A stretch of DNA of 64,000 nt from Gammaproteobacteria bacterium (GCA_020849475.1 JADLGE010000009.1:124001-188000); one strand, 5' to 3'. Shown: positions 1 to 9,448, counted from the stretch's first letter. Program-made: numbers and translations. Notes: generated by a model not told the origin, from the letters alone.

Positions 1-641
1 CCGAGATGGTGTTCGACTACCTGGAAGCGCGTGGCTGCAGCGTCGATTACGCGGTCGATGGCCGCGACGGTTTGCGCCTCGGCCTGGAAAACCGCTACGA
101 CGTGGTCGTGCTGGACATCATGCTGCCGGGCATGGACGGCCTCGAGCTGTGTCGCCGACTGCGCGACGAGGCGCGTCTCGCCGCACCGGTGCTGATGCTG
201 ACGGCGCGCGACACGCTGGCTGACAAACTCGCCGGCTTCGACAGCGGCGCCGACGATTACCTGATCAAGCCCTTCGACCTCGCGGAGCTCGAAGCGCGGC
301 TGCGTTCGCTGCTCAGGCGCAGCCGCGGTGGCGCGCAGGGCGACGTACTGTCGATTGCCGATCTGACCTATGACACGCGCAGCATGAAGGTCAGCCGTGG
401 TGGCCAGGACCTGGTGCTGACGCCCATCGGCCTCAAGATTCTGAAGTTGCTCATGCAGGAGTCGCCGGCGGTGGTCGACCGGCGCGCCATCGAACGCGCC
501 ATCTGGGGCGACCTGCCGCCCGACAGCGACGCCTTGCGCAGCCACATGTACAACCTGCGCAAAGTCGTCGACAAACCCTTTCCGCGGGCCTTGATTCATA
601 CCTTGCACAGCGCCGGCTTCCGCCTTGCCGCCGATGATTGA
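1..641 (+). CDS. OmpR-family response regulator (5' partial)
   Basis: Cytoplasmic DNA-binding response regulator of a two-component system. The reading frame is already open at the left edge, and the first residues of the receiver domain (beta-1 and the acidic pair) are missing, so the true start lies outside the window. The phospho-acceptor is the Asp in VVVLDIMLPGMDG; the conserved Thr (MLTARD) and Lys (IKPFD) follow. The C-terminal half is an OmpR/PhoB winged helix (LTPIGLKILKLL, then SHMYNLRKVVD). The stop overlaps the start of the next gene, a sensor kinase, so the two are surely a translationally coupled pair. The stimulus cannot be read from the sequence. Confidence 0.93.
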   Translation, partial: EMVFDYLEARGCSVDYAVDGRDGLRLGLENRYDVVVLDIMLPGMDGLELCRRLRDEARLAAPVLMLTARDTLADKLAGFDSGADDYLIKPFDLAELEARLRSLLRRSRGGAQGDVLSIADLTYDTRSMKVSRGGQDLVLTPIGLKILKLLMQESPAVVDRRAIERAIWGDLPPDSDALRSHMYNLRKVVDKPFPRALIHTLHSAGFRLAADD

Positions 642-1956
642 ACGGCGACTGCGCCTGAACGCGCGTCTGCTGCGCGCGTTCCTGTTGCAGATAGCGCTGA
701 TCAGCGCGACCGCGGTGGCGGGTGTGTATCTCGCCGAATTCGCCATTCGCGAAATGCTCATCGTCTCGGCGCTGGAGCGCGAGGCCGATTATTTCTGGTC
801 GCGCTACAACATCACCGCCGACACGCCGGCGCCCAACACCAATTCGCTGATCGGCTATCTGTTCAACACCGACGCCGCCGAAATACCCGCCGAGTTCAGC
901 AATCTGACGCTTGGCATTCACGACCTCAAGACACCGGTGGGCGATGCGGTGGTGCATGTCAGCGAACTCGACGGCAAGCGCCTGTACCTGGTGTTCGATG
1001 CCAACAATATCCAGCAGCTGGCGACTTACTTTGGCGTTGCGCCGCTGGCGCTGATGCTGGTGGTGCTCTATTCATCGGCGTGGGTGGCTTACGGTCTCGC
1101 GCGCAAGGCGGTGTCGCCGGTGGTGCGCCTCGCGCGCCTGGTGCGCGACATCAATGTCGAGACGCCGGATCTCGCCGCATTTGAAACCACCCAACTGACG
1201 AGCGGCGCCGACACCGAGATTGAGACCTTGTCCCACGCGCTTACCCATCTCATGGGGCGGGTCGATCAATTGATCGAGCGCGAGCGTAATTTCACCCGCG
1301 AGGCGAGCCACGAATTGCGTAGTCCGCTGACCGTGATCCTGATGGCCTCGGATAATCTCCTGGTCCGCCCGTTGGACGACGCCGCGCGCGCCATGGTCGA
1401 GAAGATTCGCGGGGCCGCGCAGGACATGGTTGAACTGACCGAAGCCTTGCTGCTGCTGGCGCGCGACCATGAGGGGCAGCTTGCGACGGAAGTGGTCAGC
1501 GTCAACCAGGTGCTGCAGCAGGAATTGGCGCGCTGTCGCATGATCTACGAAGCCAAGCAGTTCGATTTCCGTTTCAATGAAAACGCTGAGCTCGAACTCG
1601 ATGCCGCGCCGCGCCTGCTCGCCATCGTGCTCGGCAACCTGCTGCGCAATGCCTGCGCCTATACCGATGCCGGCCAGATCATCATCGCCGTCGATGCCCA
1701 TCGCGTGACCATACGCGACAGTGGCATAGGCATGAGCAAGGAAAATCTCGGGCGGGTCTTCACGCCTTACTTCCGCGTGTCGCAGGCGCGCGGCAGTGGC
1801 CACGGCATCGGCCTGACGCTGGTCAAGCGCATCAGCGACCGCTGCGGCTGGCAGGTCGATATCGCCAGTGAACCCGAGCGCGGCACGGTGGTCGAGGTAA
1901 GACTGCCGGCGGCGCGGGTGGTCAAGGCGCCGCAGCAACGCGCGGCGGACGCTTGA
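634..1956 (+). CDS. Sensor histidine kinase
   Basis: Inner-membrane sensor kinase that phosphorylates the upstream regulator. I start it at the ATG within ATGATTGA, overlapping the regulator stop by 8 bases; the ORF track instead uses a TTG nine bases earlier. TM1 lies near residues 12-35 and TM2 near 136-157, enclosing a periplasmic sensor of about 100 residues with no recognised fold. A HAMP-like linker follows, then the H-box EASHELRSPL (His near 226), the N-box LGNLLRNACAY, and the ATP-lid motifs DSGIGM and GHGIGLTLV. All catalytic motifs look intact. The ligand is unknown. Confidence 0.93.
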   Translation: MIERRLRLNARLLRAFLLQIALISATAVAGVYLAEFAIREMLIVSALEREADYFWSRYNITADTPAPNTNSLIGYLFNTDAAEIPAEFSNLTLGIHDLKTPVGDAVVHVSELDGKRLYLVFDANNIQQLATYFGVAPLALMLVVLYSSAWVAYGLARKAVSPVVRLARLVRDINVETPDLAAFETTQLTSGADTEIETLSHALTHLMGRVDQLIERERNFTREASHELRSPLTVILMASDNLLVRPLDDAARAMVEKIRGAAQDMVELTEALLLLARDHEGQLATEVVSVNQVLQQELARCRMIYEAKQFDFRFNENAELELDAAPRLLAIVLGNLLRNACAYTDAGQIIIAVDAHRVTIRDSGIGMSKENLGRVFTPYFRVSQARGSGHGIGLTLVKRISDRCGWQVDIASEPERGTVVEVRLPAARVVKAPQQRAADA

Positions 1957-2017
1957 ATTTCGCGCGCGAGCCCCCACTTCCCATTGAGTTTCTGTTTGCA
2001 GGAGTCACTTGGCTGCC

Positions 2018-2866
2018 ATGATGCGTATCGGTCTTTTCGTCATCACCAATGCCGCCGTGCTGTTGGTGTTGTCGGTGGTGCTCAATGTGCTTGGCCTCAA
2101 TCAGCCCGGTCACGGCACCGGCGGCATCCTGGTGATGGCGGCGGTGTTCGGCATGGGCGGCTCACTGGTGTCGCTGCTGTTGTCGAAGAGCATGGCGGCG
2201 CGCGCGGTGGGCGCGCAGATTATCGATGCGCCGCGCACCGCCGGCGAGCAGTGGCTGGTCGGCACGATCGCGCGTCTCGCCCATGACGCCGGCATCGGCA
2301 TGCCGGAAGTCGCGATTTTCGAATCACCGACGCCCAATGCCTTCGCCACCGGCGCCAACAAGGACGCCGCGCTGGTCGCGGTCTCGACCGGCCTGTTGCG
2401 CAACATGACGCAGGACGAAGTGGAAGCGGTGCTTGGCCATGAGATCAGCCACGTGGCCAACGGCGACATGGTGACCCTGGCGCTGCTGCAGGGCGTGATG
2501 AATACCTTCGTGATGGTGTTTGCCCATGTGCTGGCGGCGGCGCTCGACCGCGGTGAAGGGCGTGATCGCCGCGGCATGGGTTATTACCTCGGCTACTACG
2601 TGGCGCAGGCGGTGCTGGGCTTCCTGGCGGCGATGGTGGTGATGTGGTTCAGCCGTTATCGCGAATTCCGCGCCGACGCCGGCGGTGCGCACCTGGCGGG
2701 TCGCGCCAAGATGATCGCGGCGCTCGAGCGTCTCATGCGCGGCGCCGAGGCCGAGCCCTTGCCGAACAGCATGGCGGCCTTCGGTATCAACGGTGGTTTG
2801 AGCAGCCTGCTCGCCACCCATCCGCCGCTGGAAGCGCGCATTGCCGCCTTGCGCGCGGCAGCGTGA
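2018..2866 (+). CDS. htpX: HtpX-type membrane M48 metalloprotease
   Basis: Zinc protease of the inner membrane that takes part in quality control of misfolded membrane proteins. [11 protein letters not shown] matches the usual N-terminus of HtpX, so I prefer the ATG at this position over the upstream TTG. A GGAG lies about 13 bases upstream. TM segments lie near residues 5-25 and 35-55, the zinc motif HEISH near 141-145, two further TM segments follow, and the third ligand is the Glu in [10 protein letters not shown]. At 282 residues it is close to the E. coli protein. It follows the two-component system by about 60 bases, so co-transcription is possible but not shown. Confidence 0.95.
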   Translation: MMRIGLFVITNAAVLLVLSVVLNVLGLNQPGHGTGGILVMAAVFGMGGSLVSLLLSKSMAARAVGAQIIDAPRTAGEQWLVGTIARLAHDAGIGMPEVAIFESPTPNAFATGANKDAALVAVSTGLLRNMTQDEVEAVLGHEISHVANGDMVTLALLQGVMNTFVMVFAHVLAAALDRGEGRDRRGMGYYLGYYVAQAVLGFLAAMVVMWFSRYREFRADAGGAHLAGRAKMIAALERLMRGAEAEPLPNSMAAFGINGGLSSLLATHPPLEARIAALRAAA

Positions 2867-2884
2867 TGGACGAATCGATACATT

Positions 2885-2912
2885 GGTAGGTGCGAATTCA
2901 TTCGCACCTACC
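2885..2912. repeat. Family A intergenic palindrome, copy 1
   Basis: GGTAGGTGCGAATTCATTCGCACCTACC is a near-perfect palindrome between htpX and the convergent methyltransferase. The TAG on the minus strand at its right arm is the stop codon of the methyltransferase. It can form a hairpin on either strand and may act as a bidirectional transcript end, but it has no T-run. Confidence 0.85.
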
Positions 2913-3645
2913 GGGCTTTGATCAAGACATCCGCCCGCATCGGAATACGAAAGCGTGCGCCATCGGCGCCGCAGTGCGCGGCAAAGCGCTCGCGCACTTC
3001 GGCATGCACTTCAGGGCTCAGACGATGGGCCGTGTGGGTGACGCCGATGATGCGCTTCTCGAACTCGGCAAAGTCGCGAAAGCTCGATGGCGCGAGATAG
3101 AACTGTTCAGCGCCGAGTTCGAACAAGCCTGCCGAGACCGCCGTTGCCAAGGCGCTGAACGCCGCTTCACGCACGCGCTGTTCGTTGTGGAACAGGCGCA
3201 GGATGTGGTTGAAGTCGCCGGCGAACAGCGGCTCGCTCACGTAAAGGAAGCCGCCCGGCTTCAGAATTCTGTGAATCTCGCGCAGCGCCCGTGGCATGGC
3301 GTCGATGGGTACGTGGTGTAACGACTTGAACATCATCACCCCGTCGACGCTGGCGTCCGCGCAATCGATGGACTCGGCGCCGCCGTAGCGAAAGCTTACG
3401 TTGGGAGGCGTGGGCGCCGCGAGGTTGAGCTCGTGCTGGATACGGTCGACCTCGTAGGCGAGAACTCTGCGACCGTGGCCGGCGGCAGCCACGGCGCGGG
3501 AATTGGCCGCAGCGCCGCAGCCGAGCTCAACGATGAGCTTGCCATCCAGCGTCAGCAATTGTTCGTAGATGTCCCTGTCGCTGGCCACGCGCTCGATGTC
3601 TTCGCGCAGCAACTGCATGGGCGCATGGTGGGGGAGAGCAGTCAT
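2908..3645 (-). CDS. Class I SAM-dependent methyltransferase
   Basis: Probable methyltransferase of the Methyltransf_11 type. Motif I is LIVELGCGAAAN near residues 35-47, followed by an acidic residue after the next strand (LAYEVDR) and by a motif-IV-like stretch (DASVDGVMMFKSLHHV). The hydrophobic LKPGGFLYVSEP is the usual post-motif strand. A strong AGGAGG lies 8 bases before the ATG. The substrate is not evident; the C-terminal half (residues 150-245) is helical and matches nothing I recognise. Its stop codon lies inside a family A palindrome shared with the end of htpX. Confidence 0.82.
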   Translation of the reverse strand: MTALPHHAPMQLLREDIERVASDRDIYEQLLTLDGKLIVELGCGAAANSRAVAAAGHGRRVLAYEVDRIQHELNLAAPTPPNVSFRYGGAESIDCADASVDGVMMFKSLHHVPIDAMPRALREIHRILKPGGFLYVSEPLFAGDFNHILRLFHNEQRVREAAFSALATAVSAGLFELGAEQFYLAPSSFRDFAEFEKRIIGVTHTAHRLSPEVHAEVRERFAAHCGADGARFRIPMRADVLIKAR

Positions 3646-3758
3646 CGAAGCGGCCTCCTATGGCAGAGCAGCGATGGTAGCTGAAGCGCGGCGCAGAGGC
3701 AGCGGTGCAGGGCGGGTGGCGCAAGCGCGCGCGTGGCGAAAAAAAATTCAGGCCGCGG

Positions 3759-3787
3759 CTTGAAAAGTTTTTTGCTCGACCCATCTA
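3759..3787 (+). promoter_or_regulatory. Sigma-32 (heat-shock) promoter of the hsp20 gene
   Basis: CTTGAAA, a 14-base spacer and CCCATCTA match the RpoH consensus (CTTGAAA, 11-16 bases, CCCATnT) almost exactly. The predicted transcript would begin about 30 bases before the hsp20 start. Basis: motif match plus the identity of the downstream gene. Confidence 0.8.
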
Positions 3788-3823
3788 AGCCTCATCAAAG
3801 CAATCCAGCCGGAGGCCAGTCTC

Positions 3824-4270
3824 ATGCGAACCACCATCTACGAACCCTTTTCCACCATCCGCCGTCTGCAGGACGAAATGAATCGCGCGTTTGGCGGCAA
3901 TGCGCTCGGCGCCGACGACAACTCGACCTCGGTCGTGAGTCACTGGGTGCCGGCAGTCGACATCCATGAAGAGCAGGATCGCTACGTGATCAGCGCCGAT
4001 GTGCCCGGCGTCGACCCGGCCAGCATCGATGTCAGCATGGATAACGGCGTGTTGACCATCAGCGGCGAACGTCGCTCGGAGCGTAGCGAAGAGCGCGCCG
4101 GCGGTGCGCGACGGGTCGAGCGCGTGTATGGCAACTTCTATCGTCGCTTCGCGCTGCCGGACAGCGCCGACGCGGAGAACGTCCAGGCGCGCAGCGTCAA
4201 CGGCGTGCTGGAAGTGGTGATCCCGAAGAAGGCGCAAATCCAGCCGAAGAAGATCAAGGTCGACGCCTGA
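3824..4270 (+). CDS. Hsp20 / IbpA-class small heat-shock protein
   Basis: ATP-independent holdase chaperone that forms oligomers and binds unfolding proteins in the cytoplasm. The alpha-crystallin domain covers about residues 40-140, with the typical start WVPAVDIHEEQDRYVISADVPGV and end FALPDSADAENVQARSVNGVLEVVIPK. The length (148) is normal for the Hsp20 class. CGGAGG precedes the ATG. It is a single-gene unit, with a sigma-32-type promoter upstream and an intrinsic terminator downstream, so it is very probably heat induced. Confidence 0.95.
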   Translation: MRTTIYEPFSTIRRLQDEMNRAFGGNALGADDNSTSVVSHWVPAVDIHEEQDRYVISADVPGVDPASIDVSMDNGVLTISGERRSERSEERAGGARRVERVYGNFYRRFALPDSADAENVQARSVNGVLEVVIPKKAQIQPKKIKVDA

Positions 4271-4296
4271 GCCAGGCTCTGACCGCAGCCGCCAGC

Positions 4297-4327
4297 ATAA
4301 CGGGGCCACGTGGCCCCGTTTTTTTTT
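4297..4327 (+). terminator. Intrinsic terminator after hsp20
   Basis: AACGGGGCCACGTGGCCCCGTT followed by a run of eight or more T. The stem is a perfect GC-rich palindrome (GGGGCCACGTGGCCCC). Confidence 0.93.
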
Positions 4328-4435
4328 GCACGGCTTTCGAACCTTGCGGGCGATGGCGGAGGCTGAGGCATGACGCGCGCCACGCCGCTGGCCGGCAGGC
4401 GGCCGTGGCTGAGTCGCGATTGACGCAATGAGCCG

Positions 4436-5257
4436 TCAATGGCCGTCGTTATTGGCAATCAGACGCCGCGAGGCGAGATGGATGTGCAACGCTTCCAGCG
4501 CCGCGTGGATGGCGTTGTTGACCGCGTACAAGGTTTCGAAATAGCGCGGTGAACTCGCCCAGTAGCGATAGCCAATCACCACCATGTCGTCTTCGAAGGC
4601 TTCGATGCCGATGAGCGGCGTCGGCGCCTTGAGCTCTTGCGTGTGCTCGCGCACCACGGCGCCTATGGCCGCGCAGGCGGCAGGAATGTCCGCTTCCGGG
4701 TCGATGCCGATGCGGCCTTCCACCAGGCGCTTGTCGTAGGAGTTGCGCAGCACCTCGCCGACGATGTGCTTGTTGGGAATGATGATGTCTTCGCCGTCCT
4801 CGGCCACCAGCCGCGTCGACGACAGGCTGATATCGGCGACCACGCCTGAGCAATCCTGCACGTTGATGGTGTCGCCAATCTTGAACATGCGGGTCAGGAT
4901 CACGACCATGCCGGCGCCGTAGTTCGACACCGGTCCCTGGATCGCGAAGCTCGCGCCGACCGCGAGTCCACCGAGCGCGGCTATCAAGGGCGTGATGCTG
5001 ATGCCGAGCTTGCTGAGCGCCATGATCACGAACATGCCGATGACCAGCACGCGCGCGGTGCTGGCGATGAACTGGCGCAGGGTGAGGTCGACATGGCGGC
5101 GCTCCTGCACGCGCAGTAGCGCGCGCGCCACCCAGCCGGCGACCACCATGCCGGCGATGAGAATGATGACGGCGCCCGCCAGTTGAAACGCGTAGGTGAC
5201 CAGAAAATTGGTGACCAGCTGGATCACCTGCTGCAAGGTTCCCAATTCCTGCGCCAT
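4436..5257 (-). CDS. Small-conductance mechanosensitive channel (MscS family)
   Basis: Inner-membrane tension-gated channel that protects against osmotic downshock. I use the internal Met (MAQELGTL), which has GGAGG 5-6 bases upstream; the track ORF begins 12 codons earlier. TM helices lie near residues 15-40 and 60-85. The pore helix TM3 is the Gly/Ala-rich LIAALGGLAVGASFAIQGPVSNYGAGMVVI, followed by the beta domain (FKIGDTINVQDCSGVVADISLSSTRLVAEDGEDIIIPN). Length (273) matches E. coli MscS rather than the large MscK or MscM types. It is monocistronic and converges on hsp20. Confidence 0.93.
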   Translation of the reverse strand: MAQELGTLQQVIQLVTNFLVTYAFQLAGAVIILIAGMVVAGWVARALLRVQERRHVDLTLRQFIASTARVLVIGMFVIMALSKLGISITPLIAALGGLAVGASFAIQGPVSNYGAGMVVILTRMFKIGDTINVQDCSGVVADISLSSTRLVAEDGEDIIIPNKHIVGEVLRNSYDKRLVEGRIGIDPEADIPAACAAIGAVVREHTQELKAPTPLIGIEAFEDDMVVIGYRYWASSPRYFETLYAVNNAIHAALEALHIHLASRRLIANNDGH

Positions 5258-5522
5258 CGTCGCCTCCGCCAGCCTGTTGCCCATTGTCCCCACGGTGCAG
5301 GCTCAGCATAGGCAAATTCACGGGGCGGGTACACCGATGGGGTAAGGGGAATCCACGAGCATGGCGGTCTGCCGTCGACCGGCCTGATTTGCTAAGGTAG
5401 GGCCGTAACGCCAGCGAACCTCTCGGCCCGACAGTCCGTTACGGCTTCGATCGCAGTCTTTTCACTTTCAGCGCAAGCACGCACCACCGCCATCGCGGCG
5501 GGGGCGCGTGGGGGATACGACA

Positions 5523-6989
5523 ATGAGTAATGCACAATCCACGGCGCGCCAGCCGCGTATCGTGATCATCGGCGCCGGCATGGCCGGCATTCTGACCGCC
5601 ATCAAGCTACGCGAGGCGGGCTACACGGACTACGTCATCTACGAAAAGACCGACCGCGTCGGTGGCACCTGGCGCGAAAACACCTATCCCGGCGTGGCCT
5701 GCGACGTGCCGGCCCATGGCTATACCTATTCCTTCGAGCCCAACCCGGACTGGAGCCAGACCTTCGCGCCCGGCCCGGAGATTCACCAGTATTTCGAAAA
5801 AGTCGCGCGCAAGTACGGCGTCACCGACGAAGTGCGCTTCAACGAAGAGATCCCGGAATGCATCTTCCGCGATGGTCGCTGGCATCTTAAGACCTCCAAG
5901 GGCCGCGAAGACGTGGCCGACGTGGTGATTGCCGCGACCGGCGTTTTGCACCACCCAGTGGTCGCCGATATTCCCGGCCTCGATACTTTCGCCGGCGCCT
6001 GCTTCCACACCGCGCGCTGGGACCACCGCGTGCCCTTGGAAGGTAAACGGGTGGGTGTGATCGGCACCGGCTCGACCGCCATCCAGATCACCTCGGCACT
6101 GGTCGACAAGGTCGCGCACTTCGACCTCTTCCAGCGCACCGCGCAATGGGTGATTCAGATTGAGAACAACTTCTACACCGAGCAGGACAAGGCCGATTTC
6201 CGCACCCGGCCCGAGCGCCTGAAGGAAGAGATCACCAAGATCACCGGCTTCTTCGATGCCTTCGCCAATGCCGTCATCGATTCCGAATCGGCTGAGATGA
6301 AGGAGATTGAAAAGTCCGCTCTCGACAATCTCGAGAACAACGTGCGCGATCCGGAATTGCGCGAAAAGCTGCGGCCGAATTACCGTGCCGGCTGCAAGCG
6401 CATGATCTTCTCACCGGACTTCTACGAGGCGATTCAGCATCCCAATGCCAGCCTCGTGACCGAGGGCATCACGCGCATTGAGCCCAAGGGCGTGCGCACC
6501 GCCGATGGCGTACTGCATGAACTGGATGTGCTGGTGATGGCCACCGGTTTCCGCGCCGATGCCTTCATTCGCCCGACCACGGTGCTGGGTCGCAACGGCG
6601 TCAACCTCGATGACGTGTGGGAAGACCATCCGGTCGCCTACCTGTCGATTTCGATTCCGCAGTTCCCGAACTTCTTCATGCTGAACGGCCCCAACGGTCC
6701 GGTCGGCAATTTCTCGCTGATTCGTATCGCCGAGTCGCAGGTCGCCTACATCATGCAGTTGCTGGAGCAGATCCGCGCCGGCAAGTGCCGCGAGATCAGC
6801 GTCAGCGCCGAAGCTTCGGCGAGTTTTGAAGTCGAGCGCGGCGCAGCGGCCAAGAAGTCCATCTGGGCCACCGGTTGCAAGAGCTGGTACCTGGACAAGA
6901 ACGGCGTACCGGCCAGCTGGCCGTGGACGCCGACGCGGTTCTTTGCCGAAATGCAGGCGCCGAAGCTCGATGCTTACGAGCTGAGCTGA
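5523..6989 (+). CDS. Flavin-containing (Baeyer-Villiger-type) monooxygenase
   Basis: FAD- and NADPH-dependent monooxygenase expected to insert oxygen into a ketone or similar substrate. The FAD Rossmann motif is IVIIGAGMAGI near residue 15. The Baeyer-Villiger fingerprint FxGxxxHxxxW is present as FAGACFHTARWDH near residue 160, and the second Rossmann motif as GVIGTGSTAIQ near 182. I start at ATG 5523 (MSNAQS), with GGGGGA 7-8 bases upstream, rather than the GTG of the track. Single-gene unit. The substrate is unknown; the many CoA and oxygenase genes in the window suggest terpenoid, steroid or alicyclic catabolism, which is inference. Confidence 0.88.
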   Translation: MSNAQSTARQPRIVIIGAGMAGILTAIKLREAGYTDYVIYEKTDRVGGTWRENTYPGVACDVPAHGYTYSFEPNPDWSQTFAPGPEIHQYFEKVARKYGVTDEVRFNEEIPECIFRDGRWHLKTSKGREDVADVVIAATGVLHHPVVADIPGLDTFAGACFHTARWDHRVPLEGKRVGVIGTGSTAIQITSALVDKVAHFDLFQRTAQWVIQIENNFYTEQDKADFRTRPERLKEEITKITGFFDAFANAVIDSESAEMKEIEKSALDNLENNVRDPELREKLRPNYRAGCKRMIFSPDFYEAIQHPNASLVTEGITRIEPKGVRTADGVLHELDVLVMATGFRADAFIRPTTVLGRNGVNLDDVWEDHPVAYLSISIPQFPNFFMLNGPNGPVGNFSLIRIAESQVAYIMQLLEQIRAGKCREISVSAEASASFEVERGAAAKKSIWATGCKSWYLDKNGVPASWPWTPTRFFAEMQAPKLDAYELS

Positions 6990-7002
6990 GGAAGGCGCAC
7001 GC

Positions 7003-7029
7003 CTTGAGCGCGGCGCAAGGCCGCGCTCA
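7003..7029. terminator. GC-rich hairpin between convergent genes
   Basis: GAGCGCGGC-GCAAG-GCCGCGCTC forms a perfect 9-bp stem in the 37-base gap between the monooxygenase and yciB. There is no T-run, so it would be a weak or Rho-assisted end on either strand. The right arm contains the yciB stop codon. Confidence 0.5.
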
Positions 7030-7656
7030 GCGGGGTTCGCCGGGCGCTTCCAGGAAGCGCGCCATGTAGAAGCCCTGGCCGAGCATGAACAGCACGGTCA
7101 GGGCCGGTCCGCCGAACATGTTGAAGTTGACCCAGATCTCCTCGCTGAAGCGTGCGGCGACGAACAGGTTCAGTACGCCCGACAGCGCGAAGTAGGCTAT
7201 CCAGCTGAAATTCAGCTGCCGCCACACGCGGTCCGGCAATTCAATCTGCGCCTCCAGCATCGAACGAATGAAGTTCTTGCCGAGCAGCACCTCGCCGCCG
7301 AGCAGGATGAGGCCAAACAGCCAGTCGAGCACTGTCGAGCGCCACTTGATGATGGCCGGGTCGTGAAATATCAAGGTTGCGATACTCATGACCACCACGA
7401 TCACGAGCGTGATCCACAGGATCTTGTCGACCTTGTGGCGCATGGCGATGAGCAGGCCGACCTGCACAAAGGTCGCGAGCATGGCCAACTGCGTGGCGCA
7501 GGCCATGTCCAGCTGATCGGCCGGCAAAGGACCCGCCAGTCCCAGCAGATCGAACAGGGTATTGATGAAGGACTCGGCAAGATCGGGCCATTGCTTGGCA
7601 CCGTAATATCCGCCAAAGAACACTATCAGGGGAACGAAGTCGAGTAGCGATTTCAT
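7027..7656 (-). CDS. yciB: YciB / intracellular septation protein A family
   Basis: Polytopic inner-membrane protein of the YciB (IspZ) family, linked in E. coli to cell-envelope synthesis and division. MKSLLDFVPLIVFFGGYYG is the family's usual N-terminus, and the motif LFGLILLGGEVLLGKNFIRSMLEAQIELPDRVWRQLNFSWIAYF is strongly typical. About five or six TM segments are visible, and the length (209) is slightly above the usual 180. No good ribosome-binding site is seen, but the N-terminal match fixes the start. Its exact biochemical role is unresolved in the family. Confidence 0.93.
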   Translation of the reverse strand: MKSLLDFVPLIVFFGGYYGAKQWPDLAESFINTLFDLLGLAGPLPADQLDMACATQLAMLATFVQVGLLIAMRHKVDKILWITLVIVVVMSIATLIFHDPAIIKWRSTVLDWLFGLILLGGEVLLGKNFIRSMLEAQIELPDRVWRQLNFSWIAYFALSGVLNLFVAARFSEEIWVNFNMFGGPALTVLFMLGQGFYMARFLEAPGEPR

Positions 7657-7875
7657 GCGCTGTTGGTCAATTCCATGGCCGTCGCGGCGGTCTTATTTTC
7701 CATAGAGTAAGCACAAGGCGATTACCGGCCTGTGAATCCAGGCACGGGCCAGGTTAAGGATTGTGTCGCCGCGCTGCCAGTGGCCAAGGTGAATTCAGCG
7801 AGCACGCGCAAGGTTTGCATCACCGCCTTGTGAATTGGTCCCGCCGGGCGGCGCATTGGTTCAATGGCGGCGGGC

Positions 7876-9351
7876 TCAGTCGAGGGCGGCGGACAGGCGT
7901 TCGCAATAAGTTTTCAGGATCTCGATGCGCGCGACGCGCTTGTCGTTGCCAGGCACCAGGGTCCAAGGGGCAATCTCGGTGCTGGTGCGCACCACCATGT
8001 CGGTCACGGCGCGTTCGTAATCGGCCCAGCGCTCGCGATTGCGCCAGTCCTCGGCCGTGATCTTGTGCTGCTTCCAGGGCGTCTGTTCGCGCTCACGAAA
8101 ACGGCGCAGCTGCTCTTCGGGGTCGATATGCACCCAGAATTTCAGCACCACCGTGCCGTGGTCGACCAGTTGCTCTTCAAATGAATTGATTTCGTTGTAG
8201 GCGCGCTGCCAGGCAAAGTCCGTCGCGAATCCTTCGATTCTCTCCACCAGCACACGGCCATACCACGAGCGGTCGTAGATGGTATGAAAGCCCTGGCGCG
8301 GCACATGACGCCAGAAGCGCCACAGGTAATGGTGGGCTTTCTCTTCGTCGCTCGGCGCCGCCACCGAAATCACGCGATACAGGCGCGCGTCCATGGCCTG
8401 GGTCACGCGCCGTATCGCGCCGCCCTTGCCGGCCGCGTCCCAGCCTTCGAAGACCGCCACGGTATTGACGCCCTGCGCGCGCGCCTTCCAGGCGAGGTCG
8501 TAGAGCTGGTCGCTGTATTGCTCCATGGCGCGCCGGTAGGCCTTGTCATCGACGCTGCTGGTGAGCGGCACGGCCGACAACACGCTCGGTTCGCCTGTCT
8601 TTTGCAAAGCCGGCGAACTGACGGTGACGCGCCCACTGCTGGGCGGCGCTTCCTCCAGGCGCGCGCGCAGGCGCTCGGCGAGGATCTCGCCGACGCGCAG
8701 ATCGCGAAAGCGGGTGTTGCTCGCTTCGATGATGTGCCAGGGCGCATGGGACACATCGGTCTTGCGCAAGGCGCGCTCCGATACTTTCACGAAGCGGTCG
8801 TAACTCTTGGCATAGGTCTTGGTGAGTGGGCCGACCTTGATGCCCTTGCCCTTGGCGTCTTCCTCGAGACGTTTCAACTGGCCTTTCTTCGACAGGTGGA
8901 ACCACAGCTTGATGATGAGCGCGCCATCGTCGACCAGCATGTCCTCGAAATGGCGGATGCGTTCGAGCTCGCGGTCGAATTTGTCGCGCTTGGAAAATTT
9001 GAGGGCGAGGTCGATGATCGGGCGCGTGTACCACGAGCCGAACAGGATGCCGATACGGCCCTTGGGCGGCATCGCGCGCCAGAAGCGCCAGTAGCGCGGC
9101 CGTTGCCGCTCTTCGTCGGTCTCGTCCCAGAACGCCTGGGTTTCGAGACCACGCACATCCATCCAGCGATGCAGCAGGCTGACCACGTCGCCTTTGCCAG
9201 CGCCTTCCACGCCCGACACGATGACGATGACCGGGAAGTCCGCGTCGCGCACGCGCCGCTGCAGCTCCAGCAGTTCCTGGTGCAAGGCCGGTTCGCGCCG
9301 CTCGAATTCCTCCTTGGCAACTTTGATACCCAGTTCGGCGGCTTCAAACAT
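7876..9351 (-). CDS. pap: Polyphosphate:AMP phosphotransferase (fused PPK2 class II)
   Basis: Phosphorylates AMP to ADP with polyphosphate in the cytoplasm. Two PPK2 domains lie in tandem. The N-terminal Walker A is GVEGAGKGD (residues 47-55), but the matching Walker B region reads FGSWYTR, lacking the Asp-Arg pair. The C-terminal domain has GWDAAGKGG (303-311) and an intact YDRSWYGR. This is the usual arrangement in this enzyme, where the C-terminal domain is catalytic. The start is MFEAAELG, with GAGGAAG six bases upstream; the track ORF is eight codons longer. Length 491. Confidence 0.94.
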   Translation of the reverse strand: MFEAAELGIKVAKEEFERREPALHQELLELQRRVRDADFPVIVIVSGVEGAGKGDVVSLLHRWMDVRGLETQAFWDETDEERQRPRYWRFWRAMPPKGRIGILFGSWYTRPIIDLALKFSKRDKFDRELERIRHFEDMLVDDGALIIKLWFHLSKKGQLKRLEEDAKGKGIKVGPLTKTYAKSYDRFVKVSERALRKTDVSHAPWHIIEASNTRFRDLRVGEILAERLRARLEEAPPSSGRVTVSSPALQKTGEPSVLSAVPLTSSVDDKAYRRAMEQYSDQLYDLAWKARAQGVNTVAVFEGWDAAGKGGAIRRVTQAMDARLYRVISVAAPSDEEKAHHYLWRFWRHVPRQGFHTIYDRSWYGRVLVERIEGFATDFAWQRAYNEINSFEEQLVDHGTVVLKFWVHIDPEEQLRRFREREQTPWKQHKITAEDWRNRERWADYERAVTDMVVRTSTEIAPWTLVPGNDKRVARIEILKTYCERLSAALD

Positions 9352-9448
9352 CGATTCTTCCTCGGCAAATTTCAACTTTCACAGTAGCGAGCGCGTCACC
9401 CCGGCCGCATTGATCGCCATCAATTCCGATGTCGACGCCGCTCGCTGC

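Noticed and set aside
8874-9351. Loss of Walker B in the first PPK2 domain as a possible inactivating mutation
   Set aside because: FGSWY in place of DRSWY is the normal state of the N-terminal domain in fused polyphosphate:AMP phosphotransferases.
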